DNA of 64,000 nt from Akkermansia muciniphila (GTDB lineage: Bacteria > Verrucomicrobiota > Verrucomicrobiia > Verrucomicrobiales > Akkermansiaceae). Below the pieces are notes generated by a model that was given only the letters and a program-made list of their open reading frames with translations, ran no database searches and was not told where the DNA came from. A program made the position numbers and the translations under genes. The stretch covers positions 1 through 64,000 of the forward strand of contig CAMDCV010000009.1 in NCBI GenBank assembly GCA_945890645.1, in the 5' to 3' direction. Shown here piece after piece: positions 36,124-45,672 of the stretch (positions within the stretch are counted from its first letter, which is position 1; the number at the start of each line of letters is the position of its first letter).

Positions 36124-37278
36124 ATGACGCCTACTCCCTTTCCTCCTGGATCGACCATCGGCATCCTCGGCGGCGGTCAGCTCGCCCGCATGCTTTGCAT
36201 GGAAGCCAAACGCATGGGCTACCGCACTCTCGTCTGGACCGGTGGGCTTGAAGCACCGGCTACGGCACTGTGCGATGCTGTAATCGAGCTGCCCTTCGAT
36301 GACGTCATCGCGATCTCACAATTCACCACTGCTGCCGATGTCGCCACCGCCGAGTTTGAAAACATCCCACGCGCCACGCTCGATGCCGTCGCCGCTGGAG
36401 TGACCTTGCGTCCCAGCGCTTCTGCCATCGCGACCTGTGCAAATCGCGAGCAGGAAAAAACATTTCTCCGCGAACAAAACATCCCTTGCGCACCATTTTG
36501 GATCGTCACGAATGCAGAAGAACTCGCCCGAGCCATGCAGGAACTTAACGGCCCGGGAGTTCTCAAAACTTCCGCCTTCGGCTATGATGGCAAGGGTCAG
36601 CGAAAACTATTAGGCACCGAAAATGCCATCGTAGTATGGGAGGAATTCCAAGCCCCACGCGCAATTCTGGAAGGCTTCATTACTTTCCAATCTGAGCTAT
36701 CGGTGATGATTGCCCGCAATCCAGCTGGCGAAGTGCGCTGCTTTGACCCCGTGGAAAATCAGCACCGTCATCACATCCTTGACCTCACCATCGCACCTGC
36801 TGCGATCTCACTGGAACTCCACCAGCAAGCAATTGCCATCGCTACACGCATCGTCAGCGCCTTTGACTACGTCGGCATCATGGGTGTGGAATTTTTCCTG
36901 CAAGCGGGTGGCATCATCCTCGTTAACGAAATGGCACCGCGCCCGCACAACTCCGGACACCACACCATTGATGCCTGCGAGACCTCGCAGTTCGAACAGC
37001 AACTTCGTGCCGTCTGCGGTCTGCCGCTAGGTTCTACTAAGCTGCTTTGTCCCGCCGTCATGCTCAATCTATTAGGCGACATGTGGCCGGGCATCGATCA
37101 AGCGCCCGACTGGTCCATCGTTCTAAGCGATCCCTCTGCCGCCTTGCACTTGTATGGGAAAAAACGCGCGATAGAGCGCCGCAAAATGGGTCACGTTACC
37201 TTCCTCGGTACCCAGGCACACGACAGAGCAGAAAACATCAAAGCACGTCTCTTAGCCGCAGGCCTTGGACTGCGGTGA
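36124..37278 (+). CDS. purK: N5-carboxyaminoimidazole ribonucleotide synthase
   Basis: 384 residues of the ATP-grasp fold. The start is STIGILGGGQLARMLCMEA. The ATP-grasp part has GPGVLKTSAFGYDGKGQRKL and GIILVNEMAPRPHNSGHHTI, which hold the nucleotide and Mg ligands. It makes N5-CAIR from AIR, bicarbonate and ATP for PurE. The ATG at 36124 is one base after the purE stop. A perfect 14-base palindrome lies 20 bases after its stop. Confidence 0.96.
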   Translation: MTPTPFPPGSTIGILGGGQLARMLCMEAKRMGYRTLVWTGGLEAPATALCDAVIELPFDDVIAISQFTTAADVATAEFENIPRATLDAVAAGVTLRPSASAIATCANREQEKTFLREQNIPCAPFWIVTNAEELARAMQELNGPGVLKTSAFGYDGKGQRKLLGTENAIVVWEEFQAPRAILEGFITFQSELSVMIARNPAGEVRCFDPVENQHRHHILDLTIAPAAISLELHQQAIAIATRIVSAFDYVGIMGVEFFLQAGGIILVNEMAPRPHNSGHHTIDACETSQFEQQLRAVCGLPLGSTKLLCPAVMLNLLGDMWPGIDQAPDWSIVLSDPSAALHLYGKKRAIERRKMGHVTFLGTQAHDRAENIKARLLAAGLGLR

Positions 37279-37297
37279 GCATCGCCGCTTTGCTTAC

Positions 37298-37311
37298 GCT
37301 TATTAATAAGC
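37298..37311. repeat. Perfect palindrome after purK
   Basis: GCTTATTAATAAGC is a 14-base perfect palindrome 20 bases after the purK stop. With no T-run it is not a clear terminator; it could be a protein-binding site. Confidence 0.35.
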
Positions 37312-37466
37312 AATCACTTTCATCCGTGTAAGCCAACACTTAACCGACCGAAGAACGGCAACACTCGCGGCCGTCCAAAGCGGCATGCGCCACGCTTGTC
37401 TCATGCCCCACACAATTTCCACACCGCAGACTTGCCAAGCCTCAGAATTCTTCCCACTCTGTCTTC

Positions 37467-37829
37467 GTGTTGGAAATCGTTTTTAATGAAATCAGTGCCG
37501 CAGAAATGTCGCAGATGGGGACCATGGAGCAACTTGATCTACTCGATCAGTTCCATGTCAAAAAAGACGACCTCGAACACCTCGACGGCGATAAATTTGG
37601 CGTGATCGAGCGCGACAACAAAAAACTCTATCGCTTCCGAACCAAAGACTGGCGCATTTATTTCGAAGTGAAAGACGGAGCCGTGATCGTCCATCGCGTG
37701 TTTCATAAAGGCACACTCTCGGATTTCCTATTCCGTTCGAAGATGCCTGTCGCCGAGGACGAAGCACTAGCACAGTCTAAGCATTTTTGGAAACTGATCG
37801 ACGAAGGACGCAAGGCCAAGCGCCTGTGA
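37467..37829 (+). CDS. RelE/ParE-like protein, possible toxin relative
   Basis: 120 residues with GTG (37467) or TTG (37470) as start; no ATG is available near the front. The segment KLYRFRTKDWRIYFEVKDGA, then VIVHRVFHKGTLSDF, matches the central beta-sheet of the RelE/ParE fold (YRxRxGDYRIxF-type). No antitoxin-like gene lies directly upstream or downstream: the 188 bases before it hold no frame and the next gene is a TPR membrane protein. It may be a solitary, non-toxic relative. Confidence 0.65.
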   Translation: MLEIVFNEISAAEMSQMGTMEQLDLLDQFHVKKDDLEHLDGDKFGVIERDNKKLYRFRTKDWRIYFEVKDGAVIVHRVFHKGTLSDFLFRSKMPVAEDEALAQSKHFWKLIDEGRKAKRL

Positions 37830-37883
37830 TTTTGTATTGAAAACTGCTTGGTACATTCGCGTAATCTGCTAGAAAAAATACTC

Positions 37884-38669
37884 ATGAGAATCGTATTGCA
37901 CATCGTTGCTATCGCCGTGCTGTCTTACGCGTGGTTGAATCATTTTCAGAACAAAGCTAACGTAGCCGCTACGCGTGCCCTCGCTGACACCATTAGCAAT
38001 AAGGATCTCCGCAGCGATCTCTTGCCAGAATATCTCAAACAAAGCAAAGATTCTGCTGAACAGGAAGCCATTAAAGAGCTCATCACGTATCTCAAACAAC
38101 GCGAAACCGATGTGAGCGAAACCGTGGATGCCGCCAACGCACTTGCCGACGACAAAGACAACAGTTCGACATTCACCGGAATCCTCTACACCTTCCTCAC
38201 CGCTGGCTATGTCGGCATTTTGTTTGTCGCATACATCCTGCCCCTTATCGCCCACCGCGCCACGCACACCATTTACGACAGCGGTGAGATCTTGGAAAAA
38301 GACAACATGTCAGAAGCGCGTTCGAAGCTGGCACAGGGAGATTACGAGGGCGCCATGCTCGCCTTCCGCGAAGCGGCGGCGGCCGACCCAGAGAACCGTA
38401 TTCCTTGGGTCGAAATTATCAAAATCCAGCGTGAATCACTCCATGACCCAGCCTCCGCTGTTGCGACAATCCGTGAGATATTGGAAAATCTGACATGGGC
38501 GGAAAACGATGCCGCTTATTTCCTCTTCCGACTTGCGGAACTGTATGACGGCGATATGGGCGACCGCGAGGCCGCTGTAGAAATCATGAACCAGGTGCTG
38601 GAGCAATTCCCCGAAACACGCCACTCTGCCAATGCCCGTCACAAACTTCACGAGTGGGGCTTGGTCTAA
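37884..38669 (+). CDS. Membrane protein with TPR-like C-terminus
   Basis: 261 residues. There is an N-terminal hydrophobic segment (MRIVLHIVAIAVLSYAWL), a helical region rich in charged residues (~20-90), a second membrane segment (ILYTFLTAGYVGILFVAYIL) and a cytoplasmic TPR-like part (SKLAQGDYEGAMLAFREAAA and later repeats such as AAVEIMNQVLEQFPETRHSA). The ATG at 37884 starts the membrane helix. Its 3' end overlaps the comEC frame by 38 bases. Function unknown; the layout suits an envelope-anchored assembly factor. Confidence 0.7.
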   Translation: MRIVLHIVAIAVLSYAWLNHFQNKANVAATRALADTISNKDLRSDLLPEYLKQSKDSAEQEAIKELITYLKQRETDVSETVDAANALADDKDNSSTFTGILYTFLTAGYVGILFVAYILPLIAHRATHTIYDSGEILEKDNMSEARSKLAQGDYEGAMLAFREAAAADPENRIPWVEIIKIQRESLHDPASAVATIREILENLTWAENDAAYFLFRLAELYDGDMGDREAAVEIMNQVLEQFPETRHSANARHKLHEWGLV

Positions 38670-40929
38670 CAAAAAAGCCACATTGTTGCGCTGGCTTGCA
38701 AGGCATCGCCTATCATGCCTAGCCTTGTGTTGTTGCTTGGCGGTAATCGCTGTCGATAGCCTTCACTTCGGTAGTGCGCTTTTGTGCATCGGTCTGTTGC
38801 TTTGCCTCACTGCCTCTTCAAGAAGTTTTGCGCGATTCGCTCTCGCTCTATCATTGCTATGCGGTGGCCTACATGTACTGCGATTGAAGGAACTGAATCG
38901 TCAAGAAACACTCATCGAAGGTGGTATTCTGATGCAATTCCGAGCGAAGATCACCGACGCGCCTCATCTTTACCAAAGGTCATGGCAATGCCACGCAGAG
39001 ATCATCCACAGTCAACCTCTTCACTATGCCGGGAAAAAAATATTACTTTCTGGAACCGCAACCCCACCTCAATTAGGGCAGGAAATCGATGCCCATGGAC
39101 GTTGGGAAACCATCGCAGCGCCTCGCAACCTGGGTGAATTTAATCGAGCCGCTCATCTGCGCCGTCTGGGAATCGTAGCTGAATGCTATACACGTGAATG
39201 GCATGCTACTGCCAAGCCCGTGAGTCTCTTTTGGCGTATTACCGAGAAAGGACGCTTGGGTTTCCGCAATGCGATCACACAAGGAATTCCGTTAGAAAGT
39301 GATGAAGCGAAAGTAATTCTCGCCATGGTCATGGGGGAACAACCGCCCTATCAGGACCCGATCATTGATCCATTTCGCCAGAGTGGCACCCTGCATTTGT
39401 TTTCCGTTAGTGGCCAACACGTTAATCTTGTGGCGGTGATTTTATGGGCAGCTTTGCGATTGCTGCGGGTGCCGCGCCGCTACTCGATTTTACTGCTGAT
39501 CCCTGCTGTATTTTGTTATGCTTGGCTCACAGGAGCATCGCCTCCAGCCATGCGCGCTGCGTGGATGGCCGCTGTATTTCTGAGTGCGTTTCTTGTGCAA
39601 AGGAAAGCTGACATCATGCAAGCGCTGTCGATGGTGATCATCGTTGCCTTGCTGTTGGACAGTAACCTCCTGTTTCTCCCCGGAGTGCAACTCTCGTATG
39701 GCATCGTTGCCATGATCGCGATCGGTCTCGCTCTCTCACGCAAGCGCCTCGAACTGATGAACTGGAACGATCGCTATCTGCCGCGTGAGCTCTATACACC
39801 GTGGCAAATCCGTATCGGTGATGCTTGGAAAAAACTATGGCAGTCTTTGATCATCTCACTCTCTGCCTGTGTCGGCTCTGCACCGCTCACCATTCGATAC
39901 TTCAGCATGGTGACTCCGATTTCGATCATTACCAATCTGGTGCTGACGCCATTGGTTGCCGGATTGTTAGGCCTCGCATTGTTATCGACAGCGCTCGCTC
40001 CACTCTCGTCTTCGCTCTCGATCGGCTGCAACCGAATGAACGCATGGCTGGCGCGCGGTTGCATAAGCACCACACAATTGTTTGCCGGCGTCCCCGGCGG
40101 GCACGCTCTGATTTCTCCTCACGACTCATCCCACGATGCCATCCACGTCTATGACTTGCCACGCGGAGGAGCCGCGATACTTGTCCAATGCAAACGCGCC
40201 GATGTGTTACTCGACTGCGGCAACGAGCGCACGTTTCGTTCCATCGTATTTCCCTCGTTGCGCTACCTCGGCAGTGAGCCCGACACTTTGATCTTGAGTC
40301 ATCCCGAAGCCGCCCATATCGGTGGTGGTCTCTCCGCGCTGCAACAATTGCCGATTCATCAAATCATTTCCCCAGTCCCAAGCGCTCGGTCCGCTTCTTT
40401 TCGCAAACTACAGACCAGTGCCAGCGAGAAAAAAATTCCGTTTTTCTGTGCGCAAGAAAACGTTCGCGTCACCCAAGATCAGAACGTGGCATGGGATATC
40501 TTACAAACGCCCGAACCTAACGAAAAATACGAGATTGCCGATAATCGTGTCGCGATTTACTTGCTACACTTCCATGACTATCGCTTGCTTTTGTTGAACG
40601 ATGCCAGCGCGGTAGCGATAAGAAATCTGTGCCGCACTTATCCGGAATTGAGCTGTGATGTGATCATTTGTGGCAGGCATTCGCTCCATCCGCCAGAGAT
40701 TAACGATCTACTCGATCACACAGAGGCGGGTGCGGTGATCGCCACACACGCGGACTTCCCACAGACAGAACGCATCCCCTCAAATTGGGCTACTTCCCTT
40801 CCGCAACGCGTTGCCTTATTTCACCAAGGCAAGACCGGCATGGTTAGCCTCCTGTTGCAAAATGATGGTTCATTGCTTATGCAAGGTTTCATCGAGGGGC
40901 AGCATAGAATTTTGCCGTCAAGTCGCTAA
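38632..40929 (+). CDS. comEC: ComEC/Rec2-type DNA uptake channel protein
   Basis: 765 residues. Order of parts: N-terminal membrane helices and DUF4131-like region (~1-200); Competence domain with many helices and the LHLFSVSGQHVNLVAVILWA block (~265-500); and a C-terminal metallo-beta-lactamase-like domain (from ~510). ComEC carries single-stranded DNA across the inner membrane in natural transformation. The C-terminal domain has ILSHPEAAHIGGG where active versions have HPDADHIGG, and GRHS where HHGS is usual, so its nuclease-type metal site looks lost. The ATG overlaps the previous gene by 38 bases; a downstream TTG is possible. Confidence 0.88.
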   Translation: MPVTNFTSGAWSNKKATLLRWLARHRLSCLALCCCLAVIAVDSLHFGSALLCIGLLLCLTASSRSFARFALALSLLCGGLHVLRLKELNRQETLIEGGILMQFRAKITDAPHLYQRSWQCHAEIIHSQPLHYAGKKILLSGTATPPQLGQEIDAHGRWETIAAPRNLGEFNRAAHLRRLGIVAECYTREWHATAKPVSLFWRITEKGRLGFRNAITQGIPLESDEAKVILAMVMGEQPPYQDPIIDPFRQSGTLHLFSVSGQHVNLVAVILWAALRLLRVPRRYSILLLIPAVFCYAWLTGASPPAMRAAWMAAVFLSAFLVQRKADIMQALSMVIIVALLLDSNLLFLPGVQLSYGIVAMIAIGLALSRKRLELMNWNDRYLPRELYTPWQIRIGDAWKKLWQSLIISLSACVGSAPLTIRYFSMVTPISIITNLVLTPLVAGLLGLALLSTALAPLSSSLSIGCNRMNAWLARGCISTTQLFAGVPGGHALISPHDSSHDAIHVYDLPRGGAAILVQCKRADVLLDCGNERTFRSIVFPSLRYLGSEPDTLILSHPEAAHIGGGLSALQQLPIHQIISPVPSARSASFRKLQTSASEKKIPFFCAQENVRVTQDQNVAWDILQTPEPNEKYEIADNRVAIYLLHFHDYRLLLLNDASAVAIRNLCRTYPELSCDVIICGRHSLHPPEINDLLDHTEAGAVIATHADFPQTERIPSNWATSLPQRVALFHQGKTGMVSLLLQNDGSLLMQGFIEGQHRILPSSR

Positions 40930-41004
40930 TACGGGAAATCAGCCAGCGCTTGCAATTGTGCATAAGCCAACTACAGTGGCGCGCGACAACTGATACCCTA
41001 CCAT

Positions 41005-41292
41005 ATGCCTAATTACGATTACGAATGCGAAACCTGTGGAAAACGTTTTGAGATATTCCAAAGTATGAAGGACGCCAAGCTCGAAGTTTGCCCCACCAAA
41101 ATCTGCGATAAAGGAGGAAAAGTCCGACGCCTTCTCGGCACAGGCGGCGGCATCATTTTCAAAGGTGGCGGATTTTACCAGACTGACTACCGGTCGGCAT
41201 CCTATCAAAGCGGAGCAAAGAAAGACAGCGAAAGTAAACCTGCGGCACCTGCTCCCGAAGCCAAGCCCGCAACCCCCAAAAGCGACGCGTAA
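41005..41292 (+). CDS. FmdB-type zinc-ribbon protein
   Basis: 95 residues. The start MPNYDYECETCGKRFEIFQS is typical of the FmdB/putative regulatory zinc-ribbon family, with a first C-x2-C knuckle and a second pair in CPTKICDKGG. RRLLGTGGGIIFKGGGFYQT is the usual glycine-rich continuation. The tail is Pro/Ala/Lys-rich and disordered. Such proteins are linked to gene regulation only by old annotation; the function is not established. Confidence 0.85.
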   Translation: MPNYDYECETCGKRFEIFQSMKDAKLEVCPTKICDKGGKVRRLLGTGGGIIFKGGGFYQTDYRSASYQSGAKKDSESKPAAPAPEAKPATPKSDA

Positions 41293-41388
41293 CAGTTCGG
41301 CTATACTCAATAAATCTTAACAAATTTTCTAGCATCTACTGCTTGCAATATCCCCCATTTGCCTACAAAACTGGTTCAGAAATTACTT

Positions 41389-43068
41389 ATGAAATTCACT
41401 TCACTTTTTTCGCTCGCCTTCTTGCTGATGGTTCATTCTTCGCAAGCTGCCATTAGCTTAGATTCCCAAGAACAAACGCCAGCCGTACCCTCCGACGTAG
41501 AAGGTCCTATGAAGGAAGCACTGGCCGCTTTCAATGAAGGACGCCACGTCAAAGCCATCGATATCGCCACCCGCCTTGCAGATAAGGGCAATCCCGATGC
41601 TTTATTTCTTCTCGGTTATGCCCACGAAACAGGTCGCGGGCTCGAAACATCTCGTGAAAAAGCAATCGAGTTTTACAAAAAATCCAGCGACGCTGGACAA
41701 AAAGATGCCACGTATCGTCTCGCACTAATTCTTCTCAGTTCCAAAGAAAAAGCAGAACGTGAGCAAGGCAGAAAGAATCTAGAAGAAGCCGCGCTCAAAG
41801 ATCCCGCCAATGCCGGCCGCATCCTGGGCGAAGCTTATCTGAAGGGAATGATCGACGAAAAACCTAATTTCGACCAAGCTGTAGTCTGGTGGAATAAAGC
41901 TTCCGAAGCAGGTGATGTCGTGTCCATCATGGGCTTGGCACGTTTGTTCGAAGCGAGCAAAGAATTTCCCGACAAGGTCGATTATAAAAAGTCGTTAGAA
42001 CTTTACCAAAAAGCTGTCGTGCTTGGTGAAAAATCCGCGATGGTGGCCGCTGGTTCACGTATGCTCAATGGCGATGCCACAGTTCGCGATGAAGCCGCTG
42101 GTCGTGCAATGCTCGAAAAGGCAATTGAGGCCAAACAATACGACGCCTACCTCGCGCTGGGCGATTTCGAAGAAAACATCAAAAAAGATTTCAAAGCTGC
42201 GCTCACCCAATACGAATTGGGTGGAGCTAACAAGCAAGTGGAATGCGCATTGCGTGCATCGGACTTCTATTTGGCTGGTAAGGAAGGCACCGAGAAAAAT
42301 GATGTCAAAGCCACCGACTGGTTGCGCAAAGCAGCCGAGACGGGAAATCCAATCGGTGGCTATCGTTATGCCGCAAAGTTGTTGCAAGTTCCCGAGCCGG
42401 ACAATCGCAAGCCGGAAGAAAAAATTGACGCAGCGCGCCGCGCCTATGACTTTTTACTCAATGCCGCCATCGGAGGCATTCCCCAAGCTCAAAATGAAAT
42501 GGCGCTCTTCTACCTGTCGGGTGCCATGGGTGTAGCCGATCCTTCCGCCGCTGCTGGCTGGTTCCTTCGCGCCTCGCAGGCAGGCAATCTCGTCGCTACC
42601 GTCAATCTCGCCACCCTCTATGAGCGCGGACACGGTGTTGCACAAAACTTCGCCCAAGCAGGTCAACTCTATGAAGTCGCGGCACGACGGGGCAACGGCC
42701 AAGCTGCCGCTGCCATCGCTCGCTTCATGGCCGCAGGTGCAGGCACCACTAAAAATATTCCTAGCGCATGGGCATGGGCCAACGTCGCCATTCAAAATGG
42801 TGACAATGAAGCCAAAACCATTCTCGGTGAGATCTCCACCATCGCCACTTCTAAAGAACTGGAAGAAGGCAAAAAAGTACTCGATAAACTTCGTGAAGAA
42901 TTTGCCAAAGCTGCCGCTGAAGCGGAAGAGGCTGCTAAATCTTCCGGCACCACGCCAGCTGCAGGCACTCCACCTACTCCGGAAATTCCTAAAACCAGCT
43001 CTGCTACCTCCCCTCCCATCGGACCAACACCCGAAGATAAAAAAACACCCGCGGGCGATCAACCATAA
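41389..43068 (+). CDS. Exported Sel1-repeat protein
   Basis: 559 residues with signal peptide (MKFTSLFSLAFLLMVHSSQA). Sel1-like repeats run through most of the protein, for example ALFLLGYAHETGRGLETSRE, ATDWLRKAAETGNPIGGYRY, AAGWFLRASQAGNLVATVNL and ATLYERGHGVAQNFAQAGQL. The C-terminal ~60 residues are Ala/Pro/Thr-rich. It is probably a periplasmic protein-interaction scaffold. The ATG at 41389 starts the signal peptide; a TTG ten codons upstream is ignored. It lies 26 bases before coaB, perhaps as one transcript, without a known link. Confidence 0.85.
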   Translation: MKFTSLFSLAFLLMVHSSQAAISLDSQEQTPAVPSDVEGPMKEALAAFNEGRHVKAIDIATRLADKGNPDALFLLGYAHETGRGLETSREKAIEFYKKSSDAGQKDATYRLALILLSSKEKAEREQGRKNLEEAALKDPANAGRILGEAYLKGMIDEKPNFDQAVVWWNKASEAGDVVSIMGLARLFEASKEFPDKVDYKKSLELYQKAVVLGEKSAMVAAGSRMLNGDATVRDEAAGRAMLEKAIEAKQYDAYLALGDFEENIKKDFKAALTQYELGGANKQVECALRASDFYLAGKEGTEKNDVKATDWLRKAAETGNPIGGYRYAAKLLQVPEPDNRKPEEKIDAARRAYDFLLNAAIGGIPQAQNEMALFYLSGAMGVADPSAAAGWFLRASQAGNLVATVNLATLYERGHGVAQNFAQAGQLYEVAARRGNGQAAAAIARFMAAGAGTTKNIPSAWAWANVAIQNGDNEAKTILGEISTIATSKELEEGKKVLDKLREEFAKAAAEAEEAAKSSGTTPAAGTPPTPEIPKTSSATSPPIGPTPEDKKTPAGDQP

Positions 43069-43094
43069 TTGCCCAAGCGAGAACAGCCGCCCTC

Positions 43095-43745
43095 GTGAAA
43101 ATTCTCATCACTGCAGGGCCGACCCGTGAGCCCATCGACCCAGTTCGATTTCTTAGCAATCGATCTTCGGGTCGCATGGGATACGCGCTCGCGAAGGCAT
43201 TCCTGCGGCAGAAGGCGCAAGTCCTGCTCATCTCAGGTCCTACGACCCTCGAAATTCCCGATCATGTCGATTTTATTCCCGTGGAAACCGCACAAGATAT
43301 GCACGATGCCGTCGCTCGCGCTCTCTCACGCGTCGATATCGCAATTTTCTGCGCTGCGGTCGCCGATTATACACCGGAAGTAGTCGCAGCACATAAAATC
43401 AAGAAAAGCTCAGATACGATTACGCTCACGCTTAAAAAAACCGTAGACATTCTCGGAAGCGCCAGAAGCATTCACGGCTTCAAGGGTTACCTCGTAGGCT
43501 TTGCGGCAGAAACGGAGCACCTCGAAGGCCATGCCCGTGAAAAGTTGTCAGGAAAACAGTGCGATATGATTATCGCCAATGATGTTTCCCAACAAGGCAT
43601 CGGTTTCGATTCGACAGAAAATGAAGTGCTGATCGTCGAAGCCGAAGAAAATACCCAACTCCCGCGCGACAGCAAAGAACACCTTGCCCACCACATCGCC
43701 GAGATCATCTTGCAACGGGCTGCTCAAAAACACAGTCAAGCCTGA
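43095..43745 (+). CDS. coaB: Phosphopantothenate-cysteine ligase (stand-alone CoaB)
   Basis: 216 residues from a GTG start. The sequence KILITAGPTREPIDPVRFLS and NRSSGRMGYALAKAFL is the CoaB domain opening. AAVADYTP and the KIKKSSDTITLTLKKTVDIL region carry the nucleotide/Lys site (K-I-K-K), and DMIIANDVSQQGIGFDSTEN closes it. In most bacteria CoaB is the C-terminal half of a CoaBC fusion; here the decarboxylase half is absent next door, so CoaC is presumably separate. It joins cysteine to 4'-phosphopantothenate in coenzyme A synthesis. It overlaps the convergent pyrF by 10 bases. Confidence 0.9.
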   Translation: MKILITAGPTREPIDPVRFLSNRSSGRMGYALAKAFLRQKAQVLLISGPTTLEIPDHVDFIPVETAQDMHDAVARALSRVDIAIFCAAVADYTPEVVAAHKIKKSSDTITLTLKKTVDILGSARSIHGFKGYLVGFAAETEHLEGHAREKLSGKQCDMIIANDVSQQGIGFDSTENEVLIVEAEENTQLPRDSKEHLAHHIAEIILQRAAQKHSQA

Positions 43746-44512
43746 TAGGCAGAACGGATTTGCTGCGCCCATAGCGCGGCACGTTGCGCGTACGACTGAT
43801 CATCGCCCGCATACAAGATTCCGCGCGAGACATTGATCACATCAGGAGCCGAGCGCCCCGCTGCGGCCAAAGCCGCCAAGTCGCCACCTTGCGCACCGAG
43901 ACCGGGCACTAACAACGGGGCATCTGGCATTTTTGCCAAGACCCCCGCGGCATTCGTGAGTCCCACGACATATCCAACATCGGTCATTTGTCCTTCGTCT
44001 ATCGCGCGCTGCCCTAAAGCGGTCACTAACTCAAACACCGCGCGGCCGTCCGCCAGAGTTTGACGTTGAAAATCCGCCGAACCCGCATTGGAAGTCACTG
44101 CCAACAAGTAAATACCCTTCTCAGGCCATGCCAGAAATGGTTCAATCGAATCGTAACCGAGAAATGGATTGAGAGTCACAGCGTCCACATTCCAATGGGA
44201 AAAATAACTATGTGCATAGTACTTTTGCGTTTCGCCGATATCACTGCGTTTGGCATCGAGAATGATGGGAACCTCACGCGGCATCCATCCGAGAAGTCGA
44301 TCAAGTATTTCAATGCCTCGCAATCCCATGGCTTCGAAGTATGCCATGTTAGGTTTAAAAGCTGCCGCCTGTTGCCATGTTTGATCCACCACTGTCTTGA
44401 GAAAATCCTCCACGGGTGAGGCATCGCCATCCACGGGACGAGGATCCAAGCCCACACACAAGCGCGATCCAGTCACTTCAATTCGTTGAGCTAATTTTTC
44501 CACGTAACGCAT
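43736..44512 (-). CDS. pyrF: Orotidine 5'-phosphate decarboxylase (type 2)
   Basis: 258 residues. The signature IILDAKRSDIGETQKYYA holds the catalytic Lys/Asp tetrad. GSRLCVGLDPRP at the start, VTLNPFLGYDSIEPFL and LVPGLGAQGGD are further blocks of the longer type 2 PyrF subfamily. It catalyses the last step of UMP synthesis. Its ATG at 44512 is the best start. It is a single-gene unit on the reverse strand, tail-to-tail with coaB. Confidence 0.95.
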   Translation of the reverse strand: MRYVEKLAQRIEVTGSRLCVGLDPRPVDGDASPVEDFLKTVVDQTWQQAAAFKPNMAYFEAMGLRGIEILDRLLGWMPREVPIILDAKRSDIGETQKYYAHSYFSHWNVDAVTLNPFLGYDSIEPFLAWPEKGIYLLAVTSNAGSADFQRQTLADGRAVFELVTALGQRAIDEGQMTDVGYVVGLTNAAGVLAKMPDAPLLVPGLGAQGGDLAALAAAGRSAPDVINVSRGILYAGDDQSYAQRAALWAQQIRSAYQA

Positions 44513-44630
44513 GGCGCAAGATCAAATGATTTATCACCGCTTGGCAAGCATTAGTGAGCACTCTCAGTGCAGTGCGCATTACCGATTTATTTGCAGCCAC
44601 TCGCTTCTCACTATACGTTACTGAAGAAGG

Positions 44631-44703
44631 TGGCTCGAGCCGGGATCGAACCAGCGACACGCGGATTTTCAATCCGCTGCTCTACCAACTGAGCTATCGA
44701 GCC
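44631..44703 (-). tRNA. tRNA-Phe (anticodon GAA)
   Basis: On the reverse strand the cloverleaf is complete. The acceptor is GGCTCGA/TCGAGCC, the D-arm GCTC...GAGC with loop AGTTGGTA, and the anticodon stem GCGGA/TCCGC around TTGAAAA, so the anticodon is GAA. The T-arm is CTGGTTCGATCCCGG-like. The discriminator is A. CCA is not encoded (CCT follows), in contrast to tRNA-Thr in this window. Confidence 0.97.
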
Positions 44704-44847
44704 ATGCATTTCTGCATCTTGGTGTCCCACCGTGGTGGGGCGGGGATTATGGAAGCGTTGACCGGTTTGGCAATGCAAAAATGCATCATCTTCTAAAAAT
44801 ATTTCCCACGCATTGCCAAACCTTGCGACGGGCTCTAACCTACCGTC

Positions 44848-45672
44848 ATGCCTATCCTCGATCTCGGAACTCGTTGTCTTCTCTGCCTGCATGGGGCTGA
44901 TTCCGTTCGCTATCTCAACGGCCAGGTGACGCAGGATGTGCGCTTGCTCCTTGCTCATCCTCAATCCGCCTTAGCATCGTGCGTCACGGATGCTAAAGGT
45001 CGACTGCAGGCCTTTGTCACGCTCTATTTACAGGAAACACAACGGCCTTCGTTGTGGATCGAAGCCCCCATCGAGCTGCGAGAGGTACTGCTTGCGCGGT
45101 TATCTCGCTACCTCATCGCCGACGATGCGGAAATCGAGGACATTTCGGATCAATACCACCTCGCTCATCACCTCTCACACACTCCCACACCAGGTGATTT
45201 TTCTCACTCTCGCCTGGGTGTTCCGGGGTTCGACCGTTGGCTACCCGCGCAGGAAACACACTCCCATACGGACCTACTGAGTATCGAAGAAGCTGAGCGC
45301 ATTCGCATCGAAAACGGCATCCCTGCATGGGGACACGAACTGCAGGAAGGTATGCTGCCGCCCGAAGCAGGATTGGATGCCACCGCCATCTCCTATCAAA
45401 AGGGCTGCTACATCGGTCAGGAAGTCATTTCACGCATCAAATCCGCCGGTAAAGTCAACCGTCGCCTCTGTAAGTTTTCGTTAGAAGCGAGTGATGTCTG
45501 CGCATGTGCGATCCTACTTGATGAGAATGGCGGGGAAGTCGGCGAACTCACCAGCGTCGCACATCCCTTCGCCCTCGGCTATGTGTCCAAAAAAGCATTC
45601 GGGCAAACCAGGTTCACCCTGCGCTTGCCCGATGGTACTCTGCGGGGCGATGCGGCCCGCATTCGCGATTAA
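44848..45672 (+). CDS. ygfZ: YgfZ/GcvT-like folate-binding protein
   Basis: 274 residues. The family signature KGCYIGQEVISRI is present near residue 189, with the conserved Cys. The N-terminal part (CLLCLHGADSVRYLNGQVTQ) resembles the aminomethyltransferase fold. YgfZ proteins use tetrahydrofolate to support assembly or repair of iron-sulfur clusters in the cytoplasm. The start ATG at 44848 fits the family. It overlaps by 4 bases the end of the convergent retropepsin gene. Confidence 0.9.
   Translation: MPILDLGTRCLLCLHGADSVRYLNGQVTQDVRLLLAHPQSALASCVTDAKGRLQAFVTLYLQETQRPSLWIEAPIELREVLLARLSRYLIADDAEIEDISDQYHLAHHLSHTPTPGDFSHSRLGVPGFDRWLPAQETHSHTDLLSIEEAERIRIENGIPAWGHELQEGMLPPEAGLDATAISYQKGCYIGQEVISRIKSAGKVNRRLCKFSLEASDVCACAILLDENGGEVGELTSVAHPFALGYVSKKAFGQTRFTLRLPDGTLRGDAARIRD

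Noticed and set aside
37467-37829. A toxin-antitoxin pair
   Set aside because: The protein has a RelE/ParE-like fold pattern, but no antitoxin gene is next to it, so a functional TA module is not supported.
44611-44964. Reverse-strand frame of 117 codons
   Set aside because: It runs straight through tRNA-Phe and the ygfZ start; it has no protein-family character.
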